Origin: Betaproteobacteria bacterium
GTDB taxonomy: Bacteria > Pseudomonadota > Gammaproteobacteria > Burkholderiales > Rhodocyclaceae
DNA: 64,000 bases
Direction: 5' to 3'
Assembly: GCA_016208415.1 (NCBI GenBank)
Contig: JACQYB010000024.1
Coordinates: 1-64,000 of the forward strand
Shown: positions 1-9,332 of the stretch, piece after piece
How the letters are laid out: every line of letters begins with the position of its first letter
Position numbering within the stretch: position 1 is the stretch's first letter
The notes under the pieces: generated by a model
Database searches by the model: none
The model's input: the letters and a program-made list of their open reading frames with translations, nothing else
Told to the model about the DNA's origin: nothing
Translations under genes and position numbers: made by a program

Positions 1-124
1 GAGAGCGAGGACAGTTTTTACCGATTCTGAGGCGCATAGTGGGGGCTATGCAACGAAGAATCGGGGAAAGATGGACCGCTCTCCCACCGGCGCAGTAGAT
101 CAGTCTCAAGTCCGACAGGCTGCT
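1..124. repeat. MITE-like element, copy 1 (left part cut by window edge)
   Basis: This stretch matches 19163-19285 almost base for base, with a few substitutions and one or two single-base indels. It has the same inner palindrome (arms near 15-30 and 56-75) and the same right terminal inverted repeat, ending at 124. The left terminal repeat lies outside the window. The right end overlaps the cheA stop codon, which is the complement of 123-125. No ORF is carried, so any mobility would need a transposase supplied in trans. Confidence 0.8.
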
Positions 125-2423
125 AGGCCGCCACCGCGACGGCGCCCCTGGCCATGGCCACCAGGGCGGAGGCATCGAGGATGAGCGCCACCCGTCCGTC
201 GCCCATGATGGTGGCGCCCGCGATGCCGGCCACCTTGCGGTAGTTGGCTTCGAGGTTCTTGATCACCACCTGGTGCTGGCCCACGAGGCTGTCGACGAAC
301 AGCGCCGCCTTGTGACCGTCGGCCTCCAGCACGACCATGATGCCGCGCTCGAAATCCCCGGCGTGGCCGCGGATGTTGAAGAGCTGGTGCAGGGCCACCA
401 CCGGCAGGTATTCGCCGCGCACCTGGATGAGCCGCTGCACGCCGTTGATGGACTTCATCATGTCGCGCCCGGGCTTGAGCGACTCCACCACGTAATTGAG
501 CGGAATGATGTAGTGCTCGGCGGCCACGGCCACGGACATGCCGTCCAGGATGGCCAGCGTCAGCGGCAGGCGCACGGTCATGCGCGTGCCCACGCCCTGC
601 ATCGACTCGATGTCGATGCGACCGCCCATGGCGCCGATGTTGCGCTTGACCACGTCCATGCCCACGCCGCGGCCGGACACTTCCGTGACTTGGTCGGCGG
701 TGGAAAAGCCGGCCTCGAAGATGAGCTGCCAGACGTCCTGGTCGCTCATGGCGTCGGACACGGCCAGCCCCCGCTCCCGCGCCTTGGCGAGGATGCGGGC
801 GCGGTTGAGCCCGGCGCCGTCGTCGCCCACTTCGATGACGATGTTGCCGCTCTGGTGCGAGGCCTTGAGGGTAATGGTGCCCACCGCGGGCTTGCCTGCG
901 GCGGCGCGGGCCTCCGGCGTCTCGATGCCGTGGTCCAGGGAGTTGCGCACCAGATGGGTGAGGGGATCGGTGATGCGCTCGATGAGCCCCTTGTCCAGTT
1001 CGGTGCTTTCGCCGGAGAGCTTCAGTTCCACCTGCTTGCCCAGTTTCTGGGAGATGTCGCGCACCACCCGCGGAAAGCGGCTGAACACCACCGACATGGG
1101 CAGCATGCGGATGGACATGACCGATTCCTGGAGATCGCGGGTGTTGCGCTCCAACTGGGAGAGACCGTTCATCAGGCGCTCGTAGATGGCCGGGTCCACG
1201 GTCGAAGCGGTCTGGGCGAGCATGGCCTGGGTGATCACCAGCTCCCCCACCAGGTTGATCATCTGGTCCACCTTTTCGACGCTGACGCGGATGGAACCGG
1301 TATCGGCGGCGGCCTTGGCGGTGCGGTTCTCCCGCGGCGGGGACTTCTGGGCCACGGCCTGAAGGGGCGGCTCCGAAGGCTTTGCCGCGGGCTCGGCGCC
1401 TGCGCTCTTCTGCCCTTCGGCCGGGCCGCACGCCGGAGCGCTCGCCGGCTCCGTGAAGAAGCCATATCCCGGATCGGACGGCGTTTCAGCCGCGGGCCTG
1501 GTGGCCGCCGGGGGGTCGGAAAAGAAGCCATAGCCGGGGTCGGCCACCTGGACGGCCGGCGCGGCGGCATCCTGCGGCAGGGGTTCGAAGAAACCGTAGC
1601 CGTCCCCGTCCGCAGCCTCTGCCAACTGCGCCAGATCCAGTGGCTCGAAGAAGCCGTACGCCTCCTCGGTGGGCGGCGACGCGTCGTCGGCCACGCCACC
1701 GAAGGTGATCTCGATGCTGCCCGGCAGGGCGACGAATTCGAGGGTCGAGTCCACCACCGCCGGGTCCGCTCCCGTCAGGGTCAGGCGCCAAGGGGCGGAG
1801 AGGTCCCCGGCGGGAGGACGCAGCACGTCGACGGCTCGGCACTGGCGCACCAGTTCATCCACCAGCCGTCCCATGATGGGATCGGATGCTGCGGCCCGCG
1901 GTTCGGGAACGAAGCGCACCACCAGGGTACGAAGCAGGTCCTCGTCCGGCTGCCCGGGGGCGGCGTCCGCGGCCTTTGGGGCGGGAGGCGATGCCGCGTC
2001 CACCCGTGCTGCCGGTGGCGCGGGCTGCGGCTGGTCGGACGACGAGAGCGCGCGCAGCCGCCGGCAGATGTCCTCCTTCGCCCCGGGTTCCGCGTCGCCC
2101 TCGCCGCGATGCGCGCCCAGCAGGCCCTTGAGCACGTCGCCGGCGACGAGGAAGGCGTCCACCATCGGCTCGGTCAGCGCCATCTCGCCCTTGCGAATGC
2201 GGTCCAGCAGGGTTTCCAGCACATGGGTCACCTCCGCCAGGTCCTGGAATCCGAAGGTGCCGCTGGAACCCTTGATGGAGTGGGCAGCGCGGAAGATCGC
2301 GTTGAGATCTTCAGAATCGGGCTGCTGCTGGTCGATATCCAGCAGCAGCGATTCCATGGTCGCGAGATGCTCCGCCGCTTCCTCGAAGAACACCTGATAG
2401 AACTGGCTCATGTCAAAAGCCAT
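123..2423 (-). CDS. cheA: Chemotaxis histidine kinase CheA
   Basis: CheA is the cytoplasmic kinase that links chemoreceptor arrays to the flagellar motor by phosphorylating CheY. An N-terminal HPt domain carries the phospho-accepting His48 in AAHSIKGSSGTFGF. A long Ala/Pro-rich linker follows, with four copies of a YGFF motif at about residues 255-325. Then come the dimerisation domain, an HATPase domain with VRNSLDHGIE, GDDGAGL and GRGVGMDVV, and a C-terminal CheW-like domain. The start at 2423 has a good GAGGAG ribosome binding site. The stop codon lies at the end of a MITE-like repeat, so the last residues may have been reset by insertion. It follows cheY in a leftward motility operon. Confidence 0.97.
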   Translation of the reverse strand: MAFDMSQFYQVFFEEAAEHLATMESLLLDIDQQQPDSEDLNAIFRAAHSIKGSSGTFGFQDLAEVTHVLETLLDRIRKGEMALTEPMVDAFLVAGDVLKGLLGAHRGEGDAEPGAKEDICRRLRALSSSDQPQPAPPAARVDAASPPAPKAADAAPGQPDEDLLRTLVVRFVPEPRAAASDPIMGRLVDELVRQCRAVDVLRPPAGDLSAPWRLTLTGADPAVVDSTLEFVALPGSIEITFGGVADDASPPTEEAYGFFEPLDLAQLAEAADGDGYGFFEPLPQDAAAPAVQVADPGYGFFSDPPAATRPAAETPSDPGYGFFTEPASAPACGPAEGQKSAGAEPAAKPSEPPLQAVAQKSPPRENRTAKAAADTGSIRVSVEKVDQMINLVGELVITQAMLAQTASTVDPAIYERLMNGLSQLERNTRDLQESVMSIRMLPMSVVFSRFPRVVRDISQKLGKQVELKLSGESTELDKGLIERITDPLTHLVRNSLDHGIETPEARAAAGKPAVGTITLKASHQSGNIVIEVGDDGAGLNRARILAKARERGLAVSDAMSDQDVWQLIFEAGFSTADQVTEVSGRGVGMDVVKRNIGAMGGRIDIESMQGVGTRMTVRLPLTLAILDGMSVAVAAEHYIIPLNYVVESLKPGRDMMKSINGVQRLIQVRGEYLPVVALHQLFNIRGHAGDFERGIMVVLEADGHKAALFVDSLVGQHQVVIKNLEANYRKVAGIAGATIMGDGRVALILDASALVAMARGAVAVAA

Positions 2424-2462
2424 TGCCGTCTCTCCTCGCAGGTATTGCGCGTGCCGGCATGG

Positions 2463-2828
2463 CTAGCCGATGACTTTCCTGACCACTTCAACCAGCTTCT
2501 GGGGCTCGAAGGGCTTGACGAGCCAACCGGTGGCGCCGGCCGCGCGACCCTGGGACTTCATGCCGTCGGAAGATTCCGTGGTGAGCATGAGGATCGGCGT
2601 GGCGCGGTACTGCGGCAGCGCACGCAGCGACTTGATGAGCGTGAGGCCATCCATGCGGGGCATGTTCTGGTCCGTCAACACGAGGTTCACGGATCGCGAC
2701 TTGGCCTTGTCCAGCCCGTCCATGCCGTCGACCGCCTCGATGACTTCGTAGCCGGAGCTCTTGAGCGTGAAGCTCACCATCTGGCGGATGGAAGGCGAAT
2801 CGTCGATCGCCAGAACTGTCTTTGCCAT
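2463..2828 (-). CDS. cheY: Chemotaxis response regulator CheY
   Basis: This is a 121-residue single receiver domain. It has the acidic pair D9-D10, the phospho-acceptor D53 in LVLTDQNMP, and the conserved Lys in VKPF. There is no output domain, as expected of CheY, which would bind the flagellar switch when phosphorylated by CheA. The start at 2828 was chosen over an upstream ATG because it has a strong AGGAGGGG ribosome binding site. It lies between the chemoreceptor gene (32-nt gap) and cheA (39-nt gap), and the order suggests one transcript. Confidence 0.93.
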   Translation of the reverse strand: MAKTVLAIDDSPSIRQMVSFTLKSSGYEVIEAVDGMDGLDKAKSRSVNLVLTDQNMPRMDGLTLIKSLRALPQYRATPILMLTTESSDGMKSQGRAAGATGWLVKPFEPQKLVEVVRKVIG

Positions 2829-2860
2829 ATTGCTTCCCCTCCTGGTACCTGCCGGAAAGA

Positions 2861-4087
2861 TCAAAACAATTCAATGTCGCCGTGCGCAAAGGCTTGCTGG
2901 CGAACCGGGTTGTGAGCAGTACGCTGCTCGAGTTCTTCGACGCTGCGACGCACCTCCGCGAGGGGCTGGCGCAACATCTCGTCCAGTTCCGGGCCGCCCG
3001 CCGCACTGGCGGTCTCGGCCAGGGCGTGAAGACGCAGGGAGACATCATCGAGGGCCTCCACCCGGCGGCCGATGTGGGCCATGAGCTGGGAGACCATGTC
3101 CTGGAACTGGAGCGACATGACCGCGTGGCCGACCTGCTCATCGACGTGGCGCGCCGCCTCGCTCATCTTCTGCACCGCCGCGGCGCGCTCGCGGGAAATG
3201 ACATCGACGCTGCGAAGAACCGTCTCCACCCGGGTCTTGGACTCGAGGGCGAAGTTCATGTCCTGGGCGGCCATCTTCTGGATGGCCGACTCGGTAGCCT
3301 CCACGGAGGTGGCCATCGACTCCATGAGCGCATTGATCTGCTGGCTGAACTGGGCGGTGCGCCCGGAGAGGTCGCGCACCTCGTCGGCCACCACCGCAAA
3401 GCCGCGGCCGCTTTCACCGGCCCGGGCAGCCTCGATGGCGGCATTGAGCGCCAGCAGGTTGGTCTGCTTGGAGATGGCACCGATTTCCGTGAGGATGCCC
3501 TGCACCGCCCGGCTGCGCCGCGCGATGCCGTCGGTGAGCTCCACCAGTTCCATGCCCAGCTTGCTGTTGGAGACGACGCTGTCGACCACCTTCTGCATCA
3601 CGTCCGAGGTATTGGCGACGAAATCGTCGAGATGTGCATACTCTCCCCGCGACGCCTCGTCCCCGGTTCCGTTGATGGCCATGGCGAGCCGTTGCTGCTC
3701 CTGGATGGTGCCGCTCATGCCGTGAAAACTCTCGCCGAGCTGGCTGATGGCATCGGCCAGGAGCCCCTGCACGCGCTCCACCTCGGCGCGCATGCCCTCG
3801 AATTGCCTGCGGAAGGCTTCCATGCACTGGCCGAGCAGTTGTTCGATGCTGAGCACGGCCGCCTGCCCAGCCGCCTGTCCCGGGGGAGGATCCTGATGCT
3901 GCCGGATGGCCGCAACGCGTGACAGATGCCAGCTCACCATGAACGCCCAACCCAGGCCCACCAGCGCGCTTGCCAGGGCCACACCCGTTCCGGAGGCCAT
4001 CGCAGGCGCGAGAGTCCCCCCGGCCACGGCCACGCCCGCCGACCACAGGATTCCGGCCCAGAGGACGCCCTTGTTGGTTTCATTCAT
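2861..4087 (-). CDS. Methyl-accepting chemotaxis protein
   Basis: This chemoreceptor of about 408 residues has two closely spaced hydrophobic segments near the N-terminus ([18 protein letters not shown] and [15 protein letters not shown]). There is almost no periplasmic loop between them, so it probably senses internal or membrane signals rather than a periplasmic ligand. The signalling tip is clear ([17 protein letters not shown], then [13 protein letters not shown]). The start at 4087 ([12 protein letters not shown]) is preferred over an upstream extension that adds only low-complexity residues. It sits between motB and cheY, so it probably feeds the local CheA-CheY pathway. Confidence 0.9.
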   Translation of the reverse strand: MNETNKGVLWAGILWSAGVAVAGGTLAPAMASGTGVALASALVGLGWAFMVSWHLSRVAAIRQHQDPPPGQAAGQAAVLSIEQLLGQCMEAFRRQFEGMRAEVERVQGLLADAISQLGESFHGMSGTIQEQQRLAMAINGTGDEASRGEYAHLDDFVANTSDVMQKVVDSVVSNSKLGMELVELTDGIARRSRAVQGILTEIGAISKQTNLLALNAAIEAARAGESGRGFAVVADEVRDLSGRTAQFSQQINALMESMATSVEATESAIQKMAAQDMNFALESKTRVETVLRSVDVISRERAAAVQKMSEAARHVDEQVGHAVMSLQFQDMVSQLMAHIGRRVEALDDVSLRLHALAETASAAGGPELDEMLRQPLAEVRRSVEELEQRTAHNPVRQQAFAHGDIELF

Positions 4088-4166
4088 CGATTCGATTCCT
4101 CGTCCGCCCTGATGCGTCCGGTACGGCGCGCTCTGCACGCACAAGTCCTGCTCTTCCCTAATGTCG

Positions 4167-5159
4167 TCACCGACCTGCCCTTTCTTTAGGCAGGGGGGCC
4201 GGCGCGGCGGGGTTCGTCTCACCCGCCTTGGCCGAGGGTGCCCCGGCAAGCGTCTCCGCATCGAGCTGTGCAGCGTTCTCCACCTCGGTCGCCTTGCCGT
4301 CCTGGAGGATGGCGTCCTCCGTCTTCTTGTTCATGACCACGATGCTGATGCGCCGGTTGATGGGATTGAAGGGCTCCTGCTTGTCGAACAGCACCGTCGA
4401 GGCGAGCCCCACGATGCGCATCAGCTTGCGCTCGTCCATGCCTCCGGCCACCAGTTCGCGCCGCGACGCATTGGCGCGGTTGGCGGACAGCTCCCAGTTG
4501 CTGAACGAGCGCTCGCCGCTGGCGTAGGGCTTGGCGTCGGTGTGGCCGGTGAGGCTGACGCGGTTGGGCACGGAATTGAGCACGCGCCCGATTTCGCGCA
4601 GGATGTCGCGGGTGTAGGGTTTGAGATCGGCGCTGGACTGGTCGAACATGGGCCGGTTCTTTTCATCCACCACCTGGATGCGCAGTCCTTCGGTGGTGAT
4701 GTCCAGCAGCAGTTGATCCTTGAAGGGACGCAGATTCGGGCTGGCCTCTATGGCACGTTCCATGTCCTGCTTGAGGTCGGCCAGGCGCTGTTTTTCCTGG
4801 CGCTCCAGTTCCGCCTTGGCCGCCTGGAGGTTGATGATCTTCTTCTCCGCCGGTGTCTCGCCGTTCTTGACCTGGCCCGTGGTGCGGGTCAGGTCCTTGC
4901 CGCCGCCCTTGAGGATGCTGGAACTGTCGCCGCTGCCCTCTCCGCCGGCCAGCGCCACCTTCAGCGGCGTCTGGAAGTACTCCGCGATGCCGGCCAGGTC
5001 GCCCTTGGCGGTGGAACCGAGCAGCCACATCAGCAGGAAGAAGGCCATCATCGCCGTCACGAAGTCCGCGTAGGCGATCTTCCACGCCCCGCCGTGGTGG
5101 CCGCCACCGCCCTTCTTGATGCGCTTGACGATGATCGGCTGCTGCGCTGTGTCCTTCAT
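4167..5159 (-). CDS. motB: Flagellar motor stator protein MotB
   Basis: MotB anchors the MotAB proton channel to peptidoglycan. A single N-terminal membrane helix (about residues 28-50) carries the proton-binding Asp32 in [14 protein letters not shown], and a C-terminal OmpA-like domain (about 190-290) includes [10 protein letters not shown] and NWELSANRA. The length of 330 residues is normal. It is 25 nt downstream of motA, the usual pairing. Two upstream Gly/His/Lys stretches match the basic cytoplasmic tail seen in the family. Confidence 0.97.
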   Translation of the reverse strand: MKDTAQQPIIVKRIKKGGGGHHGGAWKIAYADFVTAMMAFFLLMWLLGSTAKGDLAGIAEYFQTPLKVALAGGEGSGDSSSILKGGGKDLTRTTGQVKNGETPAEKKIINLQAAKAELERQEKQRLADLKQDMERAIEASPNLRPFKDQLLLDITTEGLRIQVVDEKNRPMFDQSSADLKPYTRDILREIGRVLNSVPNRVSLTGHTDAKPYASGERSFSNWELSANRANASRRELVAGGMDERKLMRIVGLASTVLFDKQEPFNPINRRISIVVMNKKTEDAILQDGKATEVENAAQLDAETLAGAPSAKAGETNPAAPAPLPKERAGR

Positions 5160-5184
5160 GGCCCCGTGCCCCCGTGGCGCCCGC

Positions 5185-6045
5185 TCAGGCGGACTTGCGG
5201 TTCTTGACCTCTTCTTCCAGTTCCTGGAAGGTCGGCCGTTCCGTCGAGTACAGCACCTTGCGGCCGAACTCCACCGCCACCTGCGGCGCGTAGCCGTTCA
5301 TGCTCGCCAGCAGCGTCACCTGCATGCACCGGAACATCTTGGTGGACTCGTGGACCTTGTGCTCCAACACGGTGGACAGCGGGCCGACGAAGCCATACGA
5401 AAGAAGAATGCCGAGGAAGGTGCCCACCAGCGCCGCGGCGATCAGCTTGCCCAGCTCGGACGGCGGAATGCCCACCGATTCCATGGTATGGACCACCCCC
5501 ATCACCGCCGCCACGATACCGAAGGCCGGCAGGCCATCGGCCAGCTTGGCCACGGCATGCACGGGGATCTCGCCCTCGTGATGATGGGTTTCGATCTCGT
5601 TGTCCATGAGGTTTTCGATTTCGAAGGCGTTGAGGTTGCCGCCGACCATGAGCCGCAGGTAATCGGTCAGGAACTCCACCGCATGGTGGTCGCCGGCGAT
5701 GGCGGGATACTTGTTGAAGATCGGGCTGGCCTCGGGATTCTCCACATCCGACTCGATGGACATGAGCCCCTCCTTGCGCACCTTGGCAAGGATGTCGTAG
5801 AGCAGCGAAAGCAGTTCCAGATAGAGCGCCTTGGTGAATCTGGAACCCTTGAGCACGGTGGGCAGCGCCTTGAACGTGGCCTTGACGACCTTGGCGTTGT
5901 TGGCCACGAAGAAGGCCCCCAGGGTTGCCCCGCCGATCATGATGAGTTCCGTCGGCTGTATCAGCGAGGCAACGTGGCCGCCGGCAAGCATGAAGCCGCC
6001 GATCACCGATGCCAGGATTACGACGTAACCAACGATGACGAACAT
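5185..6045 (-). CDS. motA: Flagellar motor stator protein MotA
   Basis: This 286-residue protein has four hydrophobic segments and begins MFVIVGYVVILASVIGGF. It has the conserved GIVAAVMGVVHTM and LVGTFLGILLSYGFVGPL segments of the MotA/TolQ/ExbB channel family. With MotB it forms the proton-driven stator. The start at 6045 is chosen because the longer reading adds a Pro/Arg-rich leader with no membrane character and the resulting length is exactly typical. The flhDC transcript is separated from motA by a terminator, so motAB probably has its own FlhDC-dependent promoter. Confidence 0.97.
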   Translation of the reverse strand: MFVIVGYVVILASVIGGFMLAGGHVASLIQPTELIMIGGATLGAFFVANNAKVVKATFKALPTVLKGSRFTKALYLELLSLLYDILAKVRKEGLMSIESDVENPEASPIFNKYPAIAGDHHAVEFLTDYLRLMVGGNLNAFEIENLMDNEIETHHHEGEIPVHAVAKLADGLPAFGIVAAVMGVVHTMESVGIPPSELGKLIAAALVGTFLGILLSYGFVGPLSTVLEHKVHESTKMFRCMQVTLLASMNGYAPQVAVEFGRKVLYSTERPTFQELEEEVKNRKSA

Positions 6046-6199
6046 GGAGCACCCCCTTGCCGGACCTGCAGTTTCTACGTGATGGCCGCGCGCCGCCGGC
6101 GGTGCAGCCATGTGGTTTATCGGCCGCACGGCCACGAACCTGAAGGGGGGAGGGAGGGGCGGGCCGGCCGGTGAGCGGCCTGGCCCGCGGCACATGCGC

Positions 6200-6232
6200 A
6201 AAAAAAAACCGCGGAAGTTGCCTTCCGCGGCG
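6200..6232 (-). terminator. Intrinsic terminator after flhC
   Basis: Read leftward, a perfect GC-rich stem (CCGCGGAAGG and its complement, loop CAA) is followed by eight T residues. It lies about 40 nt beyond the flhC stop and separates flhDC from the motAB-mcp-cheYA genes. Confidence 0.9.
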
Positions 6233-6270
6233 TCACAATCCTTGCATTGCGCAAGGAGGAGGTCAGACGG

Positions 6271-6831
6271 TCAATTCACGCTCAATCCGACTGCCCGGGC
6301 TTCGGCCTCGCGGGCGGCCTTCTTGGTCTTGCCTGCACGGGCGGGCATGTGACAAAGTCCGCAAACATATTCGTCCGTCAGGTCGTAGGCATGGGCCACG
6401 AACTCGCCGCCGCATGCCTTGCATGTCGCCAGCTTCAGTATTCCGGCATCGAAGAACCGCAGCAGCGTCCAGGCGCGCGTGAGGCTCAGGACACACTCCA
6501 TCCCGTGCATCTCGACGTGTTCGAGATAGAGACGATACGCTTTGATGATAGCATCCACTCCCTGGCAGCGCGTGTGCGCCTTGATGAACTTGTGTAAAGA
6601 CATGAACAAGGACGCATGGGTATTCGGTTGCCACGTCAGGAACCAGTCCGCCGAAAAGGGCAGCATTCCCTTGGGCGGCGACATACCCTTCACCTCCTTG
6701 TAGAGGCGCAGCAGGCGCTCGCGGCTGAGGCGCGTTTCGGCCTCCAGCATCTGCAGGCGCGCGCCCAGGCGGATGAGGTCCGTCGCCATCCGGATGTCTT
6801 CGCCCTCGGCTACGATGCTCTTTGCGGCCAT
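6271..6831 (-). CDS. flhC: Flagellar master regulator subunit FlhC
   Basis: FlhC is the zinc-containing DNA-binding half of the FlhD4C2 activator that starts the flagellar cascade. The protein has 186 residues. Near its C-terminus two Cys pairs (CKACGG and CGLC) form the structural zinc site, and the core RLGARLQMLEAETRLSRERLLRLY is typical. It lies 12 nt downstream of flhD, and a strong terminator follows. Confidence 0.95.
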   Translation of the reverse strand: MAAKSIVAEGEDIRMATDLIRLGARLQMLEAETRLSRERLLRLYKEVKGMSPPKGMLPFSADWFLTWQPNTHASLFMSLHKFIKAHTRCQGVDAIIKAYRLYLEHVEMHGMECVLSLTRAWTLLRFFDAGILKLATCKACGGEFVAHAYDLTDEYVCGLCHMPARAGKTKKAAREAEARAVGLSVN

Positions 6832-6843
6832 GACGGCAACCTT

Positions 6844-7161
6844 TCAGGAGACGTGCTCGACGGGGCGTGCGGCGGCCAGGATCGTGGCGTGGATGTGGGT
6901 GGTGCCGGCATCGCGCTGGTGATTGGACAGCAGCCCCACCATCAGGCCGTCGTCAAAGCGGAAGCGGCACAGCAGCATGCTGGTGCTTGCCATGCGCAGT
7001 ACCTGTGCCGGCGTCAGGCTCGCGAGGACGCTTGCCACGTCATCGCCGAGGCCGAGCCGAAACATGGCGGTATCCCGGTCATCGTGCAGTAGTTGCTGCG
7101 CGAGCATCAGGTAGGAGAGATTGAGTTCCTTGATGTTGTTCTGCAGTTCCATCGTTCTCAT
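6844..7161 (-). CDS. flhD: Flagellar master regulator subunit FlhD
   Basis: This 105-residue partner of FlhC has the family's SYLMLAQQLLHDDRDTAMFRLG core. The start at 7161 is supported by an AGGAG ribosome binding site six bases upstream; the longer reading frame adds 35 unsupported residues. The 220 nt upstream must hold the flhDC promoter, but no clear sigma-70 pair was recognised there. Confidence 0.93.
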   Translation of the reverse strand: MRTMELQNNIKELNLSYLMLAQQLLHDDRDTAMFRLGLGDDVASVLASLTPAQVLRMASTSMLLCRFRFDDGLMVGLLSNHQRDAGTTHIHATILAAARPVEHVS

Positions 7162-7384
7162 GTTGGGCTCCTGGAGTCTCGGTTGCCGTGGCGTACAGTC
7201 GATGGACGCATTGTGCCCGCAGCCGCAGGATCCCCATATCGGGCAATGTCGGAATCTGGGATACAAATGGCGATGATGCTGCTGTAGGATTTTTCTTACA
7301 GCCTGCCTGCCACTGCCCAGTGGAAGAAGGGATTAACCCCTTCGATGGCGCAGCAAAGCCGGTTGTCACACCGGGACAATGATT

Positions 7385-9235
7385 TCAGGAGGCAAGGCGC
7401 ACTTGTTCGAGTATTTTCTCGGATGCAACCGGGCGGCTGAAGAGGAAGCCCTGGAAGTGGTCGCATTGCTGGTCCTGGAGGAACTCCACCTGGCGTCGGG
7501 TTTCAACACCTTCGGCCACCGTGGTGAGCCGCAGGCTCTTGGCCACGGCCATGATCGCCTGCACGATGGCGGCGTCGTCATCGGAGGGCAGTTCGCGCAC
7601 GAAGGACTTGTCGATCTTGATGACGTCGATGGGAAAACGCTTGAGGTATGACAGCGACGAATAGCCGGTGCCGAAATCGTCCACGGCAATGCGCACGCCC
7701 AGTCCCTTCAGGGCACGCAGCATGCTGATGGTGGTTTCGGCGTCGCGCATCAACACGGATTCCGTGATTTCCAGTTGCAGGCACCGCGCCGGAAACCCGA
7801 TGTCGTCGAGGACGGCACGCACCGCCTCCAGCAGGCGCGGCTGGCCGAACTGGACGGCGGACACATTCACCGACACCATCAGTTCCCGGTAGCCGTGGTC
7901 GTGCCACAGCCGGCACTGCTCGCAGGCGCGCCGCAACACCCATTCGCCGATGACGACGATCAACCCGGTTTCGTCGGCGATGGGGATGAAGCGATCGGGC
8001 GCGATCAGACCATGCTGCGGATGGTTCCAGCGCAGCAGCGCCTCCGCGCCCACCATGCGGCCGCTGGCGGCGGAAAGCAGGGGCTGGAACTCGAGGTACA
8101 GCTCGCCGCGTTCCACGGCGTGGCGCAACTCGGCCTCCATCGCCACCCGCTCCGCCGAGAAGGCGCTCATCTCCCGCACGTAGCGGCGCATGCCGTTGCC
8201 CCCGGCGCGCTTGGCGACCTCCATGGCGGTCTCGGCGTTGAGCAGCAGTTCGTAGGCGTCGCTGCCATCGGCCGGCAACAGGGCCACGCCGATGCTGGGC
8301 GTCAGGTACAGCTCCAGCCGATCGCCGGCGAACGGACCGCCGAAGGCGCCCAGCAGATGAGTGCCGTACTCGAATGCCGCCTGCGCATCGCATACGCCCC
8401 GGGCGAACACGCCGAAGGTGTCGCCGCCGATGCGCGCCACCAGGTCGCCCGGCGGTATGCTGGCGGCAATCCGGCTGCCGATCTGGCGCAGGATGCCGTT
8501 GCCGGCCTCGTAGCCGAAGGAGCTGTTGATGCGCATGAAACGATCCACATCCAGGTAGAACACGGCCCCTGCCGCCGCCTCCCCTGCCGCCGCCTCCCCT
8601 GCCGCCGCCTCCCCCGCCGCCGTCTCCCCCGCCGCCGTCTCCCCTGCCGCCGTCTCCCCTGCCGCCGTCTCCCCTGCCGCCGTCTCCCCTGCCGCCGTCT
8701 CCCCTGCCGCCTGACCCAGGCTCCGATCCACTTCGCTGCAGAACAGGTTCTGGTTCGGCAGCCCGGTGAGGATGTCGTGAAAGGCCAGCTTCCAGATGCG
8801 GGCGTCGGCCTGGCGCGCGGCGCGGCGCGCCGCAGCACCGCGCAGTTCGCGCTCGATCACCGGCATGAGTTTCTCGTAGTCGCCCTTGGCGATGAAGTCG
8901 CTCACGCCCACCTGCATGGCGCTCACGGCCTGACCGGCCGAGATCTTGCCGGAGTAGATGACGAAGGGGATGTCCTTGCCGCTGCGCTTGACGATATCGA
9001 GCGCATCGAGGGAATCGAAGCCGGGCATCTGGTGATCGCACAGGATGATGTCCCATTCTTCGGCATCGATCGCCCGCGCCAGATCCCGCGGCGTGTCGAC
9101 GCGGCTGTGCCCCAGGCGAGCGCCGCGCGCGGCAAGCTCGGAGAACAGCAAGACGGTGTCATCTTCGGAGTCGTCCACGACTAGGACGCGCACGCAACGA
9201 TCCATTTCGGGCATGGCCAATAGAGCGTGATTCAT
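7385..9235 (-). CDS. REC-GGDEF-EAL cyclic-di-GMP signalling protein
   Basis: This 616-residue response regulator has a receiver at about residues 16-130 (VDDSEDD, ILCDHQMPG), a GGDEF domain at about 150-345 and an EAL domain at about 360-610. The GGDEF signature is degenerate (RIGGDTFGVF) and no RxxD inhibitory site precedes it, so cyclase activity is doubtful. The EAL domain keeps EALLRW, DDFGTGYSS and KIDKSFV, so phosphodiesterase activity is likely. A run of nine AAGE[T/A] pentapeptides, encoded by a 15-bp tandem repeat, is inserted early in the GGDEF domain. It lies upstream of flhDC and may tune motility. Start codon choice among three nearby Met codons is uncertain. Confidence 0.9.
   Translation of the reverse strand: MNHALLAMPEMDRCVRVLVVDDSEDDTVLLFSELAARGARLGHSRVDTPRDLARAIDAEEWDIILCDHQMPGFDSLDALDIVKRSGKDIPFVIYSGKISAGQAVSAMQVGVSDFIAKGDYEKLMPVIERELRGAAARRAARQADARIWKLAFHDILTGLPNQNLFCSEVDRSLGQAAGETAAGETAAGETAAGETAAGETAAGETAAGEAAAGEAAAGEAAAGAVFYLDVDRFMRINSSFGYEAGNGILRQIGSRIAASIPPGDLVARIGGDTFGVFARGVCDAQAAFEYGTHLLGAFGGPFAGDRLELYLTPSIGVALLPADGSDAYELLLNAETAMEVAKRAGGNGMRRYVREMSAFSAERVAMEAELRHAVERGELYLEFQPLLSAASGRMVGAEALLRWNHPQHGLIAPDRFIPIADETGLIVVIGEWVLRRACEQCRLWHDHGYRELMVSVNVSAVQFGQPRLLEAVRAVLDDIGFPARCLQLEITESVLMRDAETTISMLRALKGLGVRIAVDDFGTGYSSLSYLKRFPIDVIKIDKSFVRELPSDDDAAIVQAIMAVAKSLRLTTVAEGVETRRQVEFLQDQQCDHFQGFLFSRPVASEKILEQVRLAS
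8567..8710. repeat. In-frame 15-bp tandem repeat (about 9.5 units)
   Basis: Units of the form CCCCTGCCGCCGTCT follow one another with only C/T changes at two positions. Read leftward they encode AAGET (six times) then AAGEA (three times). Because the unit is five codons, gain or loss of units never shifts the frame. Near-identity of the units suggests recent slippage expansion. Confidence 0.95.
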
Positions 9236-9332
9236 CGAGCCAGGGGGACGGCGACGCGACCCTCAATCCAAACCGGTATGGGTCATAACACGCCCTCACC
9301 ACCTTGAAGGCTATGTTACCCTTTTTCACATT

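Noticed and set aside
273-2915. 880-codon plus-strand frame opposite cheA and cheY
   Set aside because: It is a shadow of high-GC codon usage on the opposite strand; His/Gly/Arg-rich translation with no domain, while the minus strand encodes clear CheA and CheY.
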